Of a stretch of DNA of 64,000 nucleotides, positions 9,809 through 21,890 are shown one piece after another. This stretch comes from Brachynemurus nebulosus (Eukaryota > Arthropoda > Insecta > Neuroptera > Myrmeleontidae). The translations under genes and the position numbers were made by a program. Numbering within the stretch: the first letter of the stretch is position 1; each line of letters begins with the position of its first letter. The notes below the pieces were generated by a model. It made no database searches, was not told where the DNA came from, and worked only from the letters and a program-made list of their open reading frames with translations. Location of the stretch: positions 11,557,527-11,621,526 of the forward strand of contig JAPWDM010000013.1 of NCBI GenBank assembly GCA_035578155.1. Reading direction: 5' to 3'.

Positions 9809-12784
9809 GACATAACTGCTATTAAAATCGTTCCAACGCCTATAGTTTACCGGAAAATCAAAAAAATTCATTTGACCAGCATATATAGACAAAAATTGAA
9901 AATATCCAAATCTAAACCAACGGCGATAATTAGATAAAACTTATATAAGAATTTTGCGCTATTTTCGCGCTCGACATAACTGCTATTAAAATCGTTCCAA
10001 CGCCTATAGTTTACCGGAAAATCAAAACAATTCATTTGAGCAGCATATAAAGACAAAAATTGAAAATATCTAAATCTGAAACAACTTCGGTAATTAGATA
10101 AAGCTTATATAGGAATTTCGCGCTATTTTCACGATCATCATAACTGCTATTAAAATCTTTCCGGTGCCTATAGTTTCCCTGAAAATCAAAGAAATTCTTT
10201 TGAGCAGCATATAAAGACAAAAATTGAAAATATCTAAATCTGAACCAACGGCGGTAATTCGATAAAGCTTATATAGGAATTTCGCGCTATTTCCGCGGTC
10301 ATCATAACTGCTATTAAAATCTTTCCAGCGCCTATAGTTTCCCGGAAAATCAAAAAAATTCATTTGAGCAACATATAAAGACAAAAACTGAAAATATCGA
10401 AATCTGAACCAACGGCGACAATTAGATAAAACTTATATAGGAATTACGCGCTATTTTCGCGCTCATCATAACTGCTATTAAAATCTTTCCAACGCCTATA
10501 GTTTCCCGGAAAATCAAAAAAATTCATTTGAGCAGCATATAAAGACAAAAATTGAAAATATCGAATTCTGAACCAACGGCGATAATTAGATAAAAATTAT
10601 ATAAAAGATTTACGCGCTATTTTCGCGCTCATCATAACTGCTATTAAAATCTTTCCAACGCCTATAGTTTCCCGGAAAATCAAAAAAATTCATTTGAGCA
10701 GCATATAAAGACAAAAATTGAAAATATCGAAATCTGAACCAACGGCGATAATTATATAAAACTTATATAGGAATTACGCGCTATTTTCGACGCTCATCGT
10801 AACTGCTATTAAAATCTTTCCAACGCCTATATTTTCCCGAAAAATCAAAAAAATTCATTTGAGCAGCATATAAAGACAAAAATTGAAAATATTGAAATCT
10901 GAACCAACGGCGATAATTAGATAAAACTTATATAGGAATTACGCGCTATTTTCGACGCTCATCGTAACTGCTATTAAAATCTTTCCAACGCCTATATTTT
11001 CCCGAAAAATCAAAAAAATTCATTTGAGCAGCATATAAAGACAAAAATTGAAAATATTGAAATCTGAACCAACGGCGATAATTAGATAAAACTTATATAG
11101 GAATTACGCGCTATTTTCGCGCTAATCATAGCTGCTATTAAGATCTTTCCAACGCCTATAGTTTCCCGGAAAAACAAAAAAATTCATTTGAGCAGCATAT
11201 AAAGACAAAAATTGAAAATATCGAAATCTGAACCAACGGCGATAATTAGATAAAACTTATATAGGAATTACGCGCTATTTTCGCGCTCATCATAACTGCT
11301 ATTAAAATCTTTCCAACGCCTATAGTTTACCGAAAAATCAAAAAAATTCATTTGAGCAGCATATAAAGACAAAAATTGAAAATATCAAAATCTAAACCAA
11401 CGGCGATAATTGGATAAAACTTATATAGGAATTACGCGCTATTTTCGCGCTCATCATAACTGCTATTAAAATCTTTTCGGCGCCTGTAGTTTCCCGGAAA
11501 GTCAAAAAAATTCATTTGAGCAGCATATAAAGACAAAAATTGAAAATATCTAAATCTGAACCAACGGCGCTAATTAGATAAAGCTTATATAGGAATATCG
11601 CGCTATTTTCGCGCTCATCATAACTGCTATTAAAATCTTTCCAACGCCTATAGTTTCCCGAAAAATCAAAAAAACTGATTTGAGCTGCATATAAAGACAA
11701 AAATTGAAAATATCGAAATCTGAACCAACGGCGATAATTAGATAAAACTTATATAGGAATTACGCGCTATTTTCGACGCTCATCATAACTGCTATTAAAA
11801 TCTTTCCAACGCCTATAGTTTCCCGAAAAATCAAAAAAATTCATTTGAGCAGCATATAAAGACAAAAATTGAAAATATCGAAATCTGAACCAACGGCGAT
11901 AATTAGATAAAACTTCTATAGGAATTACGCGCTATTTTCGCGCTCATCATAGCTGCTATTAAAATCTTTCCATCGCCTATAGTTTCCCGAAAAATCAAAA
12001 AAATTCATTTGAGCAGCATATAAAGACAAAAATTGAAAATATCGAAATCTGAACCAACGGCGGTAATTAGATAAAACTTATATAGGAATTTGGCGCTATT
12101 TTCGCGCTCATCATAACTGTTATTAAAATCTTTCCGGCGCCTATAGTTTCCCGGAAAATCAAAAAAATTAATTTGAGCAGCATATAAAGGCAAAAATTGA
12201 AAATATCGAAATCTGAACCAACGGAGATAATTAGATAAAACTTGTATAGGAATTTCGCGCTATTTTCGCGCTCGACATAACTGCTATTAAAATCTTTCCG
12301 GCGCCAATAGTTTCCCGGAAAATCAAAAAAAAAATTTGAGCAGCATATAAAGACAAAAATTGAAAATATCGAAATCTGAACCAACGGCTGTAATTAGATA
12401 AAGCTTATATAGGAATTTCGCGTTATTTTCGCGCTCATCATACCTGCTATTAAAATCTTTCCAACGCCTATAGTTTCCCGGAAAATCAAAAAAATTCATT
12501 TGAGCAGCATATAAAGACATAAATTGAAAATATCTAAATCTGAACCAACGGCGGTAATTAGATAAAGCTTATATAGGACTTACGCGCTATTTTGGCGCTC
12601 ATCATAGCTGCTATTGAAATCTTTCCGGCGCCTACAGTTTCCCGAAAAATTAAAAAAATTCATTTGACCAGCATATATAGACAAAATTGAAAATATCCAA
12701 ATCTAAACCAACGGCGATAATTAGATCAAACTTGTATAGGAATTTCGTGCTATTTTCTCGCTCGACATAACTGCTATGAAAATC
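9809..12784. repeat. Satellite DNA: 18 tandem units of ~164 bp plus a partial unit
   Basis: The unit start (CATAACTGCTATTAAAATC or a close variant) occurs at 9811, 9975, 10139, 10303, 10467, 10633, 10798, 10963, 11127, 11291, 11455, 11619, 11784, 11948, 12112, 12276, 12439, 12603 and partially at 12766. Spacing is 163-166 bp. The units at 10798 and 10963 are identical over about 155 bp. Every unit contains a short GCGC-TATTTTC-GCGC dyad. The minus strand of many units reads as a 62-codon frame, but the unit is not a multiple of three, so start and stop come from the same repeated sequence in different frames. I regard the frame as accidental. Confidence 0.97.
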
Positions 12785-13431
12785 TATTTATTACGCAAAA
12801 ATTATTATGTTGTATGCAAATTCTGTATAAGTATTACACTTATATACTTTTCATTGAGCTTATAACAATGCGTTGCGCGATCGATGTCGCGGGTACAACG
12901 AACTTAATATAATTTATATCTCAATAAAAAATTAAATTGTTACAAAAATTTTTCACAAATGTTTATTAAAAGGTTTTCACTATAGTTAAAACTGAACCAG
13001 CTAGTAACTATATGATAATAATATATTATATTAATAAAATTGTGTGTATTTTGACTGGTCTGCCGAGCTGTGATGCTGTGAATGTAATTCTACTTACAAC
13101 ACATGTCAGTAACAGCACATATTGTATAAAACTCAAAAATTGCAATTATGAATGTGCAATTTATATTTTAAGCTTTTATTGAATCATGAATGCAATATTT
13201 TATTATGACCTTTTCTCTCGATCGTATTCATATTTAAACAGTTATGGATATAAATAATGCAACAGTGGGAAAATATTTTTAATTGTGTTAAAAATATTGT
13301 GTGAGGGTCCGGACAACGTTCTAATATTCATTTCCACATATTTCTTCCCAGTAAAGTTTCTTTCCAGAAAATTACTCTTCAAATTATTAAAGCGTAAGTA
13401 ATGTATAAGTAATTTCGCTATCCGAAAATAG
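12785..13431. other. Right flank of the satellite, unassigned
   Basis: AT-rich, with no supported gene or repeat. Confidence 0.4.
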
Positions 13432-13738
13432 TCCGGACAAAAGTTTCATGGGTAGAAATGAGGAACTAAAAAACGACCTTGAACATAACCTTAACCAAAA
13501 TTTGGAGGTCAACTTTGTTTTTTTAAATAGAAACCCCTATTTTTGACCTCGGATTCGGAAAAAGCAGGAAATTCTACGTTCAAAACCATATTCATATCCC
13601 AAAGTCGTATGAAGGTCATAAAAACGAAAAAAATAGGATTCTGGTTGGTCAAGGTCATGTTCAAGATGACGTTCGAAGTCATTTTCTGGTTCCTCATTTC
13701 TTCCCATAAAGTCACTATTAACTGAAATTTTGCCGGAA
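13432..13738. mobile_element. Probable MITE with diverged inverted repeats
   Basis: The left arm 13432-13500 and right arm 13646-13738 share TCCGG, AGAAATGAGGAAC and a gaacat-accttaacc block in inverted order, with small insertions in the right arm. The overlapping frames on both strands (13509-13749) are by-products of this symmetry. The exact ends and target duplication are unclear. Confidence 0.6.
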
Positions 13739-13946
13739 CTTTTGCGCAACTGTTCCGGAACTTTATGAACGCTCTGTATAATATTAAATATTTTCAGAGA
13801 AAATCGCTACGTTCTGTCAGTTTTCGTTTAGAACTCTAAAAATTTATTTTTTTTGATCTTTACAATGGCATTACTTCATAAGAATTCATTACAGTCACTT
13901 GTCTAAGAATCCGATTTGACGCTAATAGATTCCTCCAACGCTATTA
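13739..13946. repeat. Left part of a diverged repeat interrupted by a Harbinger-like element
   Basis: The stretch with cataagaattcattacagtcac (about 13865-13925) resembles 17070-17170 (ccttaagaattcattatgattaac). Together with similar right-hand sequences at 14740-14930 and 17800-17960, it suggests two old copies of one dispersed repeat that later received different insertions. Confidence 0.5.
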
Positions 13947-14727
13947 TGCGACCCATACATGGTTCAACTTATTGTACAACTTGGTTGAGTTATACAACAT
14001 GTTGAATCGTGTGTGAGGCGGTTGATCAACTATTTTGATGGTTGCATAAACGGTTGAAGTAAAATCAAGATATTTTGATTTTATGTGGGCGGAGCAAATG
14101 GTCTATGAATATGTTGTGCTGTGTGTGGGGTAGTTGAACAACAAAACCAGTACATATACGCTGTAAAGAGTGTAATCAACAAAATATTTACAGCGGTAAC
14201 AATTGGAAAGTTTAAATATATGATTTTGTTTGTTATTTCCAATAGCTTGCGGTGATACCGCATTTGAAAATTTTAAATTTTCGAAAGAATTTCCCGTTAC
14301 AAAAAACCTTAATGTAATTTCCAAGCGCGTTTTTGCAGAAATTGCATCCCGCATAAACGTATCTTCTTTGCTTATTAAAGGTGTTATTTTTACTAAAATA
14401 TCATAAAAAAATTCTTCGTTTATTCGCATATAATTTTTGTAATCGTCTGGTTCACATTCACAAATTTTTTTTAATAGTTTTTCATTAGGAAATTTTTTCC
14501 CAACCACTCTCTACTCTATTTTCTTTTTATTCGTTTACTCAAGTTTTATTTACTAATTTCTGCAATTACTGCTAAAGCGAGAATTTTATCCATAATTTTA
14601 ACGAAGTTCTCTTTTTCAAAAATTGTGAGTAACTGAAGTTGAATGAATACTTTAATAGTGTATGGCAAACAGTTCAACTTGTAGTACAACTAGGTAGTAC
14701 AACAAGTTGAACCGTGTATGGGCCGCA
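13947..14727 (-). mobile_element. PIF/Harbinger-like element, 781 bp, TTA target duplication
   Basis: TTA lies directly outside both ends (13944-13946 and 14728-14730), matching the 3-bp TTA/TAA duplication of PIF/Harbinger. The inverted ends read TGCGACCCATACATGG on the left and, reverse-complemented, TGCGGCCCATACACGG on the right, followed by GTTCAACTT and GTACAAC-type motifs repeated several times near both ends. It encodes the N-terminal part of a HARBI1-like nuclease on the minus strand and is otherwise deleted. Confidence 0.88.
14238..14507 (-). pseudogene. HARBI1-like Harbinger nuclease, N-terminal fragment
   Basis: Roughly the first 90 codons of the minus-strand frame ending at 14103 match the conserved N-terminus of PIF/Harbinger nucleases. 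They carry DDYKNYMRINEEFFYDIL, the PLISKEDTFMRDAIS block, and RLEITLRFFVTGNSFENL followed by SPQAIG. In intact proteins this region precedes the DDE/D catalytic domain, which cuts and joins DNA in the nucleus. Here the resemblance stops after SPQAIG, and the remaining 44 codons to 14103 run into the element's other end, so no catalytic residues remain. A TAG lies two codons upstream of the GTG that opens the frame, and no convincing ATG is present. The flanking TTA duplication and inverted ends independently support Harbinger. I infer an internally deleted, inactive copy. Confidence 0.82.
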
Positions 14728-15020
14728 TTAGATATTGCAACTTATGCTATTTTGTCACAGCTCATCGAACTTAAAAATGATTATACAAGAATGTAACAAT
14801 GGTAGAAGCATTGAAAAATCATAAGCAATTCGTCTATTTGAGACTACAATGAGTTGCTTTAATATTTTGATTAAAGTACAATAAAATATAATAATTTTAA
14901 TAAAAAACATTCTGTTGCTCTAAATCAGAAAGTTGAACACAATTTTATTGTAGGTACAAAAAAAATACTTTACTACTTTAAGAAATAAATACAACCAGAA
15001 AAACAAAAAAAGATTTAATT
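14728..15020. repeat. Right part of the diverged repeat seen again at 17800-17960
   Basis: The order aagaatgtaacaatggtagaagcattgaaaaatcat ... ttgctttaatattttgatta matches 17815-17915 (agaacatagccataatagaagtgctgagaaatcat ... ttgttttaatattttaatta). It is noncoding. Confidence 0.5.
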
Positions 15021-15659
15021 TTTGTCGGGGTTTACGCAATCTAAATTCATATTAAACTAGATGACGATATAGTCCATTTGAAGTTTGACCAAACTAACCG
15101 TTTTGGAGCCAACGCTGTCAATATTTACAAGCAAATACTGATTTTCTGAAAAATCTCAAAACTTTGCTTTGAAGCACAAAACTCTAAGATTCCATTTCTT
15201 CAATCTTTTTGAGAACAATTTGTATAAAAATTTACTCTCTCAAGAAAATATAATACAATTTCTGTTTCTATTACTGTAAATATATTTTTACTTTTGTATA
15301 TAGTCCTGAATATCGTGTGTATATATACATTTCAAATATAAATGTAATTTTTGGCTGACGTAATCAAAAAAAATGTATAGCATTCAATTTTTATCGGTTC
15401 TAGTTGCCTTTCTCCGTTGTGTTTTTATTGACCGGAACTTAAAGCTCTTAGATAATCATATCTTCGAAGAAAATGTTGAAATTTTTGCAATAAGCATTTT
15501 ACTTGAAACAATTTTATACGTAAAAAATTTGGTGAAGGAACTTTTAAAAGTCTCTCATTTTCTAAAATTAAAAATTTGGGGGACAGCTCTACTCGCACTG
15601 CCAACTTCCCATCATGTATCCTTAAAGACTAGAGACTACTGTACATAAATAATTCCTTT
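15021..15659. other. AT-rich DNA with one unrecognised open frame
   Basis: A plus-strand frame of 91 codons (15373-15648) starts with a hydrophobic stretch but matches no family I know and has AT-driven composition. I do not call it a gene. Confidence 0.35.
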
Positions 15660-16275
15660 TTTTTTCAGGCGACTCCTCTCCTGGGCCCCCGATAGAGGCT
15701 TTGCCCCTTGCACCATACCGGGGGCTTCGCCTTCTGTACCTAAAGGTGGGGGCTCCACCCTTATCAAACAAATGATAACATCATTTGTTCTCAAGATATG
15801 CGAGACAAAATATATTTTGGTAAAAAACTAATTTTTTCAAGTTTGTAATTTCGTTTTTTTTTAATTTTGTAATAAAATGTTGGCGTTTTTAACATCAAGG
15901 AAGGTCCTTGGGCCATTATATAATTATGTTATGGTAAAAAATCCATATAATCTATGTTATCTTAATAAAGTTAAATCATTTTTTTCACCACAAAAAACAA
16001 ACCGCTAATCCGAATTTGCTGAAAACTTTATCCGGTCTTCATTTTTTGATTACCCATCTAATGAAATTAGTCCGGAGTTGATATCATCATTTGTTCTCGA
16101 GATATGCGAGACGAAAAAAAATTCACGAACGAACGAACGAACGAACGCACACACAGACATCACGCTAAAAACGATGCATTCGGATTTTAGTGACCCTGAA
16201 ACGTGGAGATATGTCAAAATTAGCGAGTCGTAAAATCGGACCCATTACAATAACTTCCTATGGGAAGTTAAAAAA
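15660..16275. repeat. Probable interspersed repeat with (ACGA)n and a conserved 3' block
   Basis: The GC-richer start (aggcgactcctctcctgggc) and the terminal block (gatgcattcggattttagtgacc ... acttcctatgggaagttaaaa) look like dispersed insect repeats. The phrase ATCATTTGTTCTC-AGATATGCGAGAC occurs twice inside (about 15780-15810 and 16085-16110). The plus end has (ACGA)n at 16127-16149. No terminal repeats or protein signature were identified, so the class is open. Confidence 0.5.
16127..16149. repeat. (ACGA)n tetranucleotide repeat
   Basis: Five to six consecutive ACGA units are seen. Confidence 0.9.
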
Positions 16276-17009
16276 AATATTGGCATGAATAATTGAAACG
16301 TTACATAAAAAATTTGCGAACCACAGTGCAATACAATTTCCATTCAAATTGTATTTTAAACTATTTTTTGTTTCTTTTGAAGAAATTAGGTGCAGTAAAA
16401 ATTCAAGGAAAGAGAAAGTGAATAATTAAAATTAGAATAAACAATTAATTCAACTGACTCAACGACTATCCGGAGCTTTTTCTATGCTAGGAACACACAT
16501 AAATTAGCTTATGCAAATGGAAAAAATAAATTTTCGTATCCTTTTTTCTGCGAAACTCATTGAATTTAAACCAACTTGTACAAATAGACTTTTTGTAATA
16601 GAATGTTTTTCTTTTGGTACCATTTTCAAAGTAATTCGATGTATCTTTAAACTATAAATTAAGATGAATTTAACCCTTTGTCAACAGAGCTGAACACAAA
16701 AGACACAATCCTGTAACTATTTCTAACCATTAAAGCTACTCTTATATGAAACTAAAAAAAATATTGCTTATTAAGTATATTTTGTGAAAAACTCTTTCGA
16801 AAAACGTATTTCGTTTGAAGAGTTCTATTATGAGCCTTTTTTGTGTACCAAGGAAATTTTCATTAGTTTCCTTTATAATTTGCACAATACCCTTAGGAAA
16901 ATTTTTTCATTATTTTTCAGGGTGCTCGCTGAAACTACCCCCCCCCCCCCCGAATCAGAATTCAACTTCACACCTATAATAATTGAGCCATCGTGTCTAT
17001 AACTGCTGC
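16276..17009. other. Unassigned AT-rich DNA with a C homopolymer
   Basis: The only notable item is a run of 13 C at about 16937-16949. The frame at 16784-17002 crosses this run and is not protein-like. Confidence 0.4.
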
Positions 17010-17960
17010 ATTTCCAACTTTAATATTGAAGTATTTTCTATGGTTATTCAATTTTGCTAAATTTTAGTACGGAACACTAAAAATATCAAAATTTCACTTT
17101 CTTAGAGTGACATCACTCCTTAAGAATTCATTATGATTAACTGTTTGCGTATTCGACTTGAAATGAGCTTTCAAAATGGTGAAAACTGGACTCCCCGACG
17201 CCTTCACCAACGTTCAAGTTATATGCCTTTGTGTCAGTTACATTTTACCCGAAATACGAAATACGAAATATATTTTTTCTCAAAACGGTACAATATTTTA
17301 CAATGTTTTTATGTAATTACAATACTTCACTTAATTCTAGGTACCTACAACTAGGGCTTAACCCTAACCTAACATGTACAATTCTAAGTAATACAATACA
17401 TGAGAAAACTTAATTATTAATGACTCTACACAAAGGAAAATTTTCAAAAAACCTTTAAACATGAATAATTAAAAATAAAATAAAAACTTAACCTTAAAAC
17501 ACTTACGCACACACTTTCTCTGCATTTACTCCGTCCGCACGTACACATTTGACCGCCCCCCGGGGTCGAGGGCAGTCACGGTGGCGAGATATCCATCGGC
17601 AGGATGAACTTCTTGCTCCGCTTGGACAGTGTCTTTGAAGGCAGGAACATGTCAGCAATTCGGTGGTTGTGGTGAAGACGGCATCTGGCCACGTGACGTG
17701 AAGCTAGTGACACAACGTAGTCAAGAACAGGTTCAACGCCTGATTCTTGATGTAGTTGACGTACCGGGGTACGTCGCGGGGCGTTCAGGATAACATTTTA
17801 CCCCTTCTAAACATTGTTATATAAGAACATAGCCATAATAGAAGTGCTGAGAAATCATATTAAAAACTCCTCAGTCTGACTATGACGGGTTGTTTTAATA
17901 TTTTAATTAAATTAAAATTTATAATAATTCTTATAAAAAGCTTTCTTTGAAATACAGAAA
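17010..17960. repeat. Second copy of the diverged repeat, carrying a LINE remnant
   Basis: The outer parts (17070-17170 and 17800-17960) resemble 13865-13925 and 14740-14930. The centre (about 17500-17800) is distinctly GC-rich and holds a LINE fragment. Confidence 0.5.
17576..17797 (-). pseudogene. Jockey-type LINE reverse transcriptase, C-terminal remnant
   Basis: This is a minus-strand frame of 73 codons from just after a TAA (complement of 17798-17800) to TGA (complement of 17576-17578). It begins NVILNAPRRTPVRQLHQESG and continues VEPVLDYVVSLASRHVARCR, then LHHNHRIADM. Jockey-clade non-LTR elements end their reverse transcriptase ORF with a segment of the form 'ilnAPwyvrn-x-lh-dLgv-x-v-x(10-15)-r-l-x-HpN-l', and order and spacing match. 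The catalytic YxDD region and the endonuclease are not present. There is no start codon, and the fragment is isolated in AT-rich DNA. Its GC-rich base use differs sharply from both flanks. The tail after the HHN block (KTLSKRSKKFILPMD) is not recognised. A host exon is the alternative, but the family pattern fits better. Confidence 0.6.
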
Positions 17961-20900
17961 CAAATCATAATAATTCATAATAATATAATTAAAAGTAAAA
18001 ATTTTCTAAGAATCGTTAATACATGCAAATATTCATAAACAAAGAAATATTCTTTTTTCCTAGAAAAACAACAAAAAATTAAAATCAACAAAGAGTAAAA
18101 AAAAAAAAAAAACAAAACACAAATATATGGAAACATCTTTGTTTTCATTTAAAACTTTAACAGAAAACAAAAACAGAACGAAAAAAAAACACAACTCGAG
18201 TTTATACCCAAAAAAATAAATAAATATGCTTAATTTATTAACAATTATACTAATTTATTCAAACTATTACTTAAAAATATAATATGATACAAAAACGACG
18301 AAACGTTAAAACTCCAAGGAATATTTATAACGGGCTCTGTGTACGTATGTATGTACATAAAACGACTAGCAATACGTATATTTGCCCGAACGTAAATTTT
18401 GATAACATTCTTTCACATTCGCGCTATACGCCGTTATATACTTACCACCGCCATTTTGTATACAATACTAAACTCTATATACAAAATGTACATACATACT
18501 CATGACATGTGCCTGCCCGCCTCGTAACAGCAGCAGCGTATTCTACAGATCGACTATAAGGTTAGGTCAGTCAGATGGCTCAATCCGTGCTGTGAGTATG
18601 GCGCGAAATATGTAATTGTTGAACGAGCACGTAGCGGAAATATTCTACTACAATCAAATTCTGTTTTTTTTTTTCGAATGTGGTGTTTGTTCGTTTGTTT
18701 TTGGAATTTTTTCGATTTAAATCGACGAATCAAGAATTTTTTTAGCATCAATTGTTTTTTTTTTTTTGTTTGATTTCTATTATTTTTTGGTTCGATTTTT
18801 GGTTTTTCGGTTTGGTTTTTGTTGGGTTTTTGGAGTAGTTAGTTGGTTCCAAACATGTGATTTTGATTGTTGAGTTGTAAAATTTTTGAGCTATAGGTGA
18901 GTTTTTTGCGAAATGAAATTTAAAGCTTTAAAGCTCTGTTATTACGTATAATTGTTTTTCATAACCTATTATATTTTGTTTGAGCAAAGGATAATATCCT
19001 GTGAGGTATACATATAATATTATATGGGATTATAGGATAAATAATCCCACAATAGTTACCTTGCTAACCATTTTTCTCCCTTGACACCCGTACTTGCTTG
19101 CCTGCTTGCGTATCATTTCAACGAAATACCGCAAAATTTAAACGGATGTGGAAACGTTGTAATTTTAGATATTTTTAAGGGAATTAAATCAACAATTTAT
19201 TTTAAGCTGCTGTTTTTACGTTTTTGGTTTTGATGGCGAAGCGATAGTTGGCGATGGATTGTTTTGGGTTTTGGCGCCGGGTTTTTAGGTCGATTTTTTT
19301 TTAAAACCTGCAAGTAAATTATATATATTAAATGGTTTTTCTAAGATAATTTGGAATTTTGCTTATTCAGTTTTTATCTTTTTTACGTATGAAAATCTAA
19401 AAGTTTTAATGGTCCTTCTTAGAGAATCATGTTTCGAAATTTTATAGAATTCGAAATATAAATTAGGTAAAAATTGACTGTCGCTCAAAGTATTTTGTTT
19501 CTTACATGAGAAACAAATGAACAATAAAAATTTTCTTTTTTTTAGATTTCAGTGTCGTTGGTTGTGGTTTTAGCCTTAGGCTAAATGGACTTTTTTCTTT
19601 ATATTTCCAAATTAACTGGCGTCACGGTACCATCAATTTTTATCAACTCTATTCAGTATTTTTTTTTTTTTATTTCAAAATTTAATTATCGGTTTAGATA
19701 TTATTTTAGCTATTAACTACTGAATTCGCAATATTTGTTCCAAATTTTTTTTTACGCTGAGAATAGTTTTTAATATTATCAAAACTAGGACGCACATGCT
19801 TTTGACGTACGTTAGCATATCAATTCGCATATCCCAGGGGATCCTTCCAGGGAGGGATTTCCAAGGTGCGAACTCCAACGCGATTCGTAATGCCAGATCG
19901 TAGATGTAATTTTTCTGCTATCAATTCTAATTTGTTAAAAATGGAAAAAACAGTATCGAAGAGCTTATTAGCAGCTTCAAATTTTTTAACGTTTCTAGTA
20001 CAAAATTACGGTTCCTGGAGCTTCTAAAAAAATTTGGTGTACATGGTGACGTCATAAAGTTCAATTTTTTTTCTTTTTTAAAGCAATAGCTGCAAAAATG
20101 ATATGAATTAGATCTGGTGAAAGGAATTTAGTTTGGCTGGTGCCGAATTTTCAATTTTCCCGTGAAAATTGCCAAATTCATTCAACAAATGTGACTTATT
20201 GTCCGGATGTGGTTTTTCGATTAGACCGTATTCCCTCCTCTGAATTTGTGACGACCACTTACCTTACTTCAAAATTTTTGCTTGGTTCGCCAAATATTTT
20301 GATATTTACAATTTGACCGGTTGACGCAAAATTTTAAGAATCCCTGGTTTTAGGGTATACACGTTGGACATCACTGGACACTGACCTTTACAATAGTTCT
20401 TTCTAGGAAAAACTATTTTTATTAAATTTTATAGCAAGTCTTAAATAAGACTAAAATAAATTATGAATTATTATCTCATTCCAGTTATATCATCTCTTAT
20501 CAAAAATTCCTAGAATAAAAATTATAGAATGGTTAAAAGAATTTTCTTCAAGAATTGCGATTATTTCGTAGGACGGTCTCACGTAGAAAATATTTCATAC
20601 ATAAATACAAATCTACCTGTCGTTTTGAAAACGGTGGGTACGACCCGCGGAAATTTCCATTCCGAGCCGGAAATATCGAGGTGCTCTATATGCAAAATCC
20701 TTGCAACTAGAAAATAGAATATTTATAGGTATAGGTATATATCTAAATGTAAGTTTAACTCTAATGACATGTTTCGGTCAATATGATCATTATCAAATCA
20801 GCGATGGAATACCGTAAGGAAACGCTCAAATCAATTGAATTTATAAAACATTTATTTTTTTTGAAAAGCGTTTCCCTTTTTAAATTTTTAGCATCATTTT

Positions 20901-21852
20901 TCGTTGTATTATAACACAAATTCCACATGTAATTTTACCATAAATTATATTTTCCTCAACAATAGGCTTCCCAGTCAAGCTTCTTCGGAATTTTGTTTTA
21001 TTTTTATTTTTAAATCTGTTCAGTTTTATTGGCTTCAATTGGTTTCCAGTGCTGTATTTAAAAAAAATAAAGGTTTATTCTGGTTCATGTCACACAAGAG
21101 ATTGCCCACCCTTAGTTTACATTTGTATTTCCAAAATTAGCCTAACATTCTTAGAATTCATACGACATTTTCAAGATAAATTTAAAATTAAAATTTATAT
21201 CGTCAAGTATTTGTAATATCTCAATTCAAATAATTTAAGTAAAGGTACACTAAACACTAGACATAGAAAAAAATAAGTTATAAAACACTCCGCCAGTCGA
21301 CATATTCATGTACCTATGTAAATCCACTTTGTGTCTGGAACTCGACTAACGATATAAACCCCCATAGCTTACCTACCCTAATTTAATTTTCGTTTAGCAG
21401 TATAGCACAATTTCAACAATTTTTTTCTTTTTGTGTCGTTTTCAAATGAAATTATTAAAAAAAAAAATTTTCATTTGCTTGCTTTTGGAATTTTTTTTTT
21501 TTTTGTTCATATTAAAAATAAAAAGTGGAGGGAAAATCATTTTTAATGTTGTTGTGTTGTTTTAAAGGAAAATCAAAAGGAAAACGTAAAAAAAAAATAT
21601 TTCATGACGATTTTTCATTCCGGTAAGAGGAACGTATAATTTAATTAAAGTCAAAATAAGAAAGATTTATACGGGAACAAGTGTGTTGGCGTTTAACTGG
21701 GGGCTAATTTTAATAAAATTTTGACGATACATGTTAAGCTACTGGCGTCAATTTTCTTATACAATCAGAATTGAGTATATCAAAAAAATGTGTTCGTTAC
21801 TTTAGATTTTTAGAAGTTTTGAATCTAGAAAAAAGTTGATATACTGGAAGTT
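17961..21852. other. 3.9 kb of AT-rich DNA, no supported feature
   Basis: Homopolymer-rich DNA with many A and T tracts (for example near 18097-18114 and 18661-18675). Short frames at 18284-18505, 18554-18751, 20529-20717 and 20904-21140 show no domain or exon-like signature. The slightly less AT-rich stretch around 18330-18620 could be regulatory or exonic, but nothing in it proves this. Confidence 0.4.
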
Positions 21853-21890
21853 GTAAATTAAAAATCACAAAGTGATTGAAAAAATTATCC

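Noticed and set aside
9809..12784. Regular array considered as CRISPR or as a repetitive protein gene
   Set aside because: The units are contiguous ~164-bp repeats without spacers. The unit length is not a multiple of three, and the sequence is eukaryotic.
15373..15648. 91-codon plus-strand frame with a hydrophobic start
   Set aside because: No recognisable family, AT-driven amino-acid composition and no gene context.
18284..18751. Less AT-rich patch considered as a promoter or first exon
   Set aside because: No splice, start or domain evidence; composition alone is not enough.
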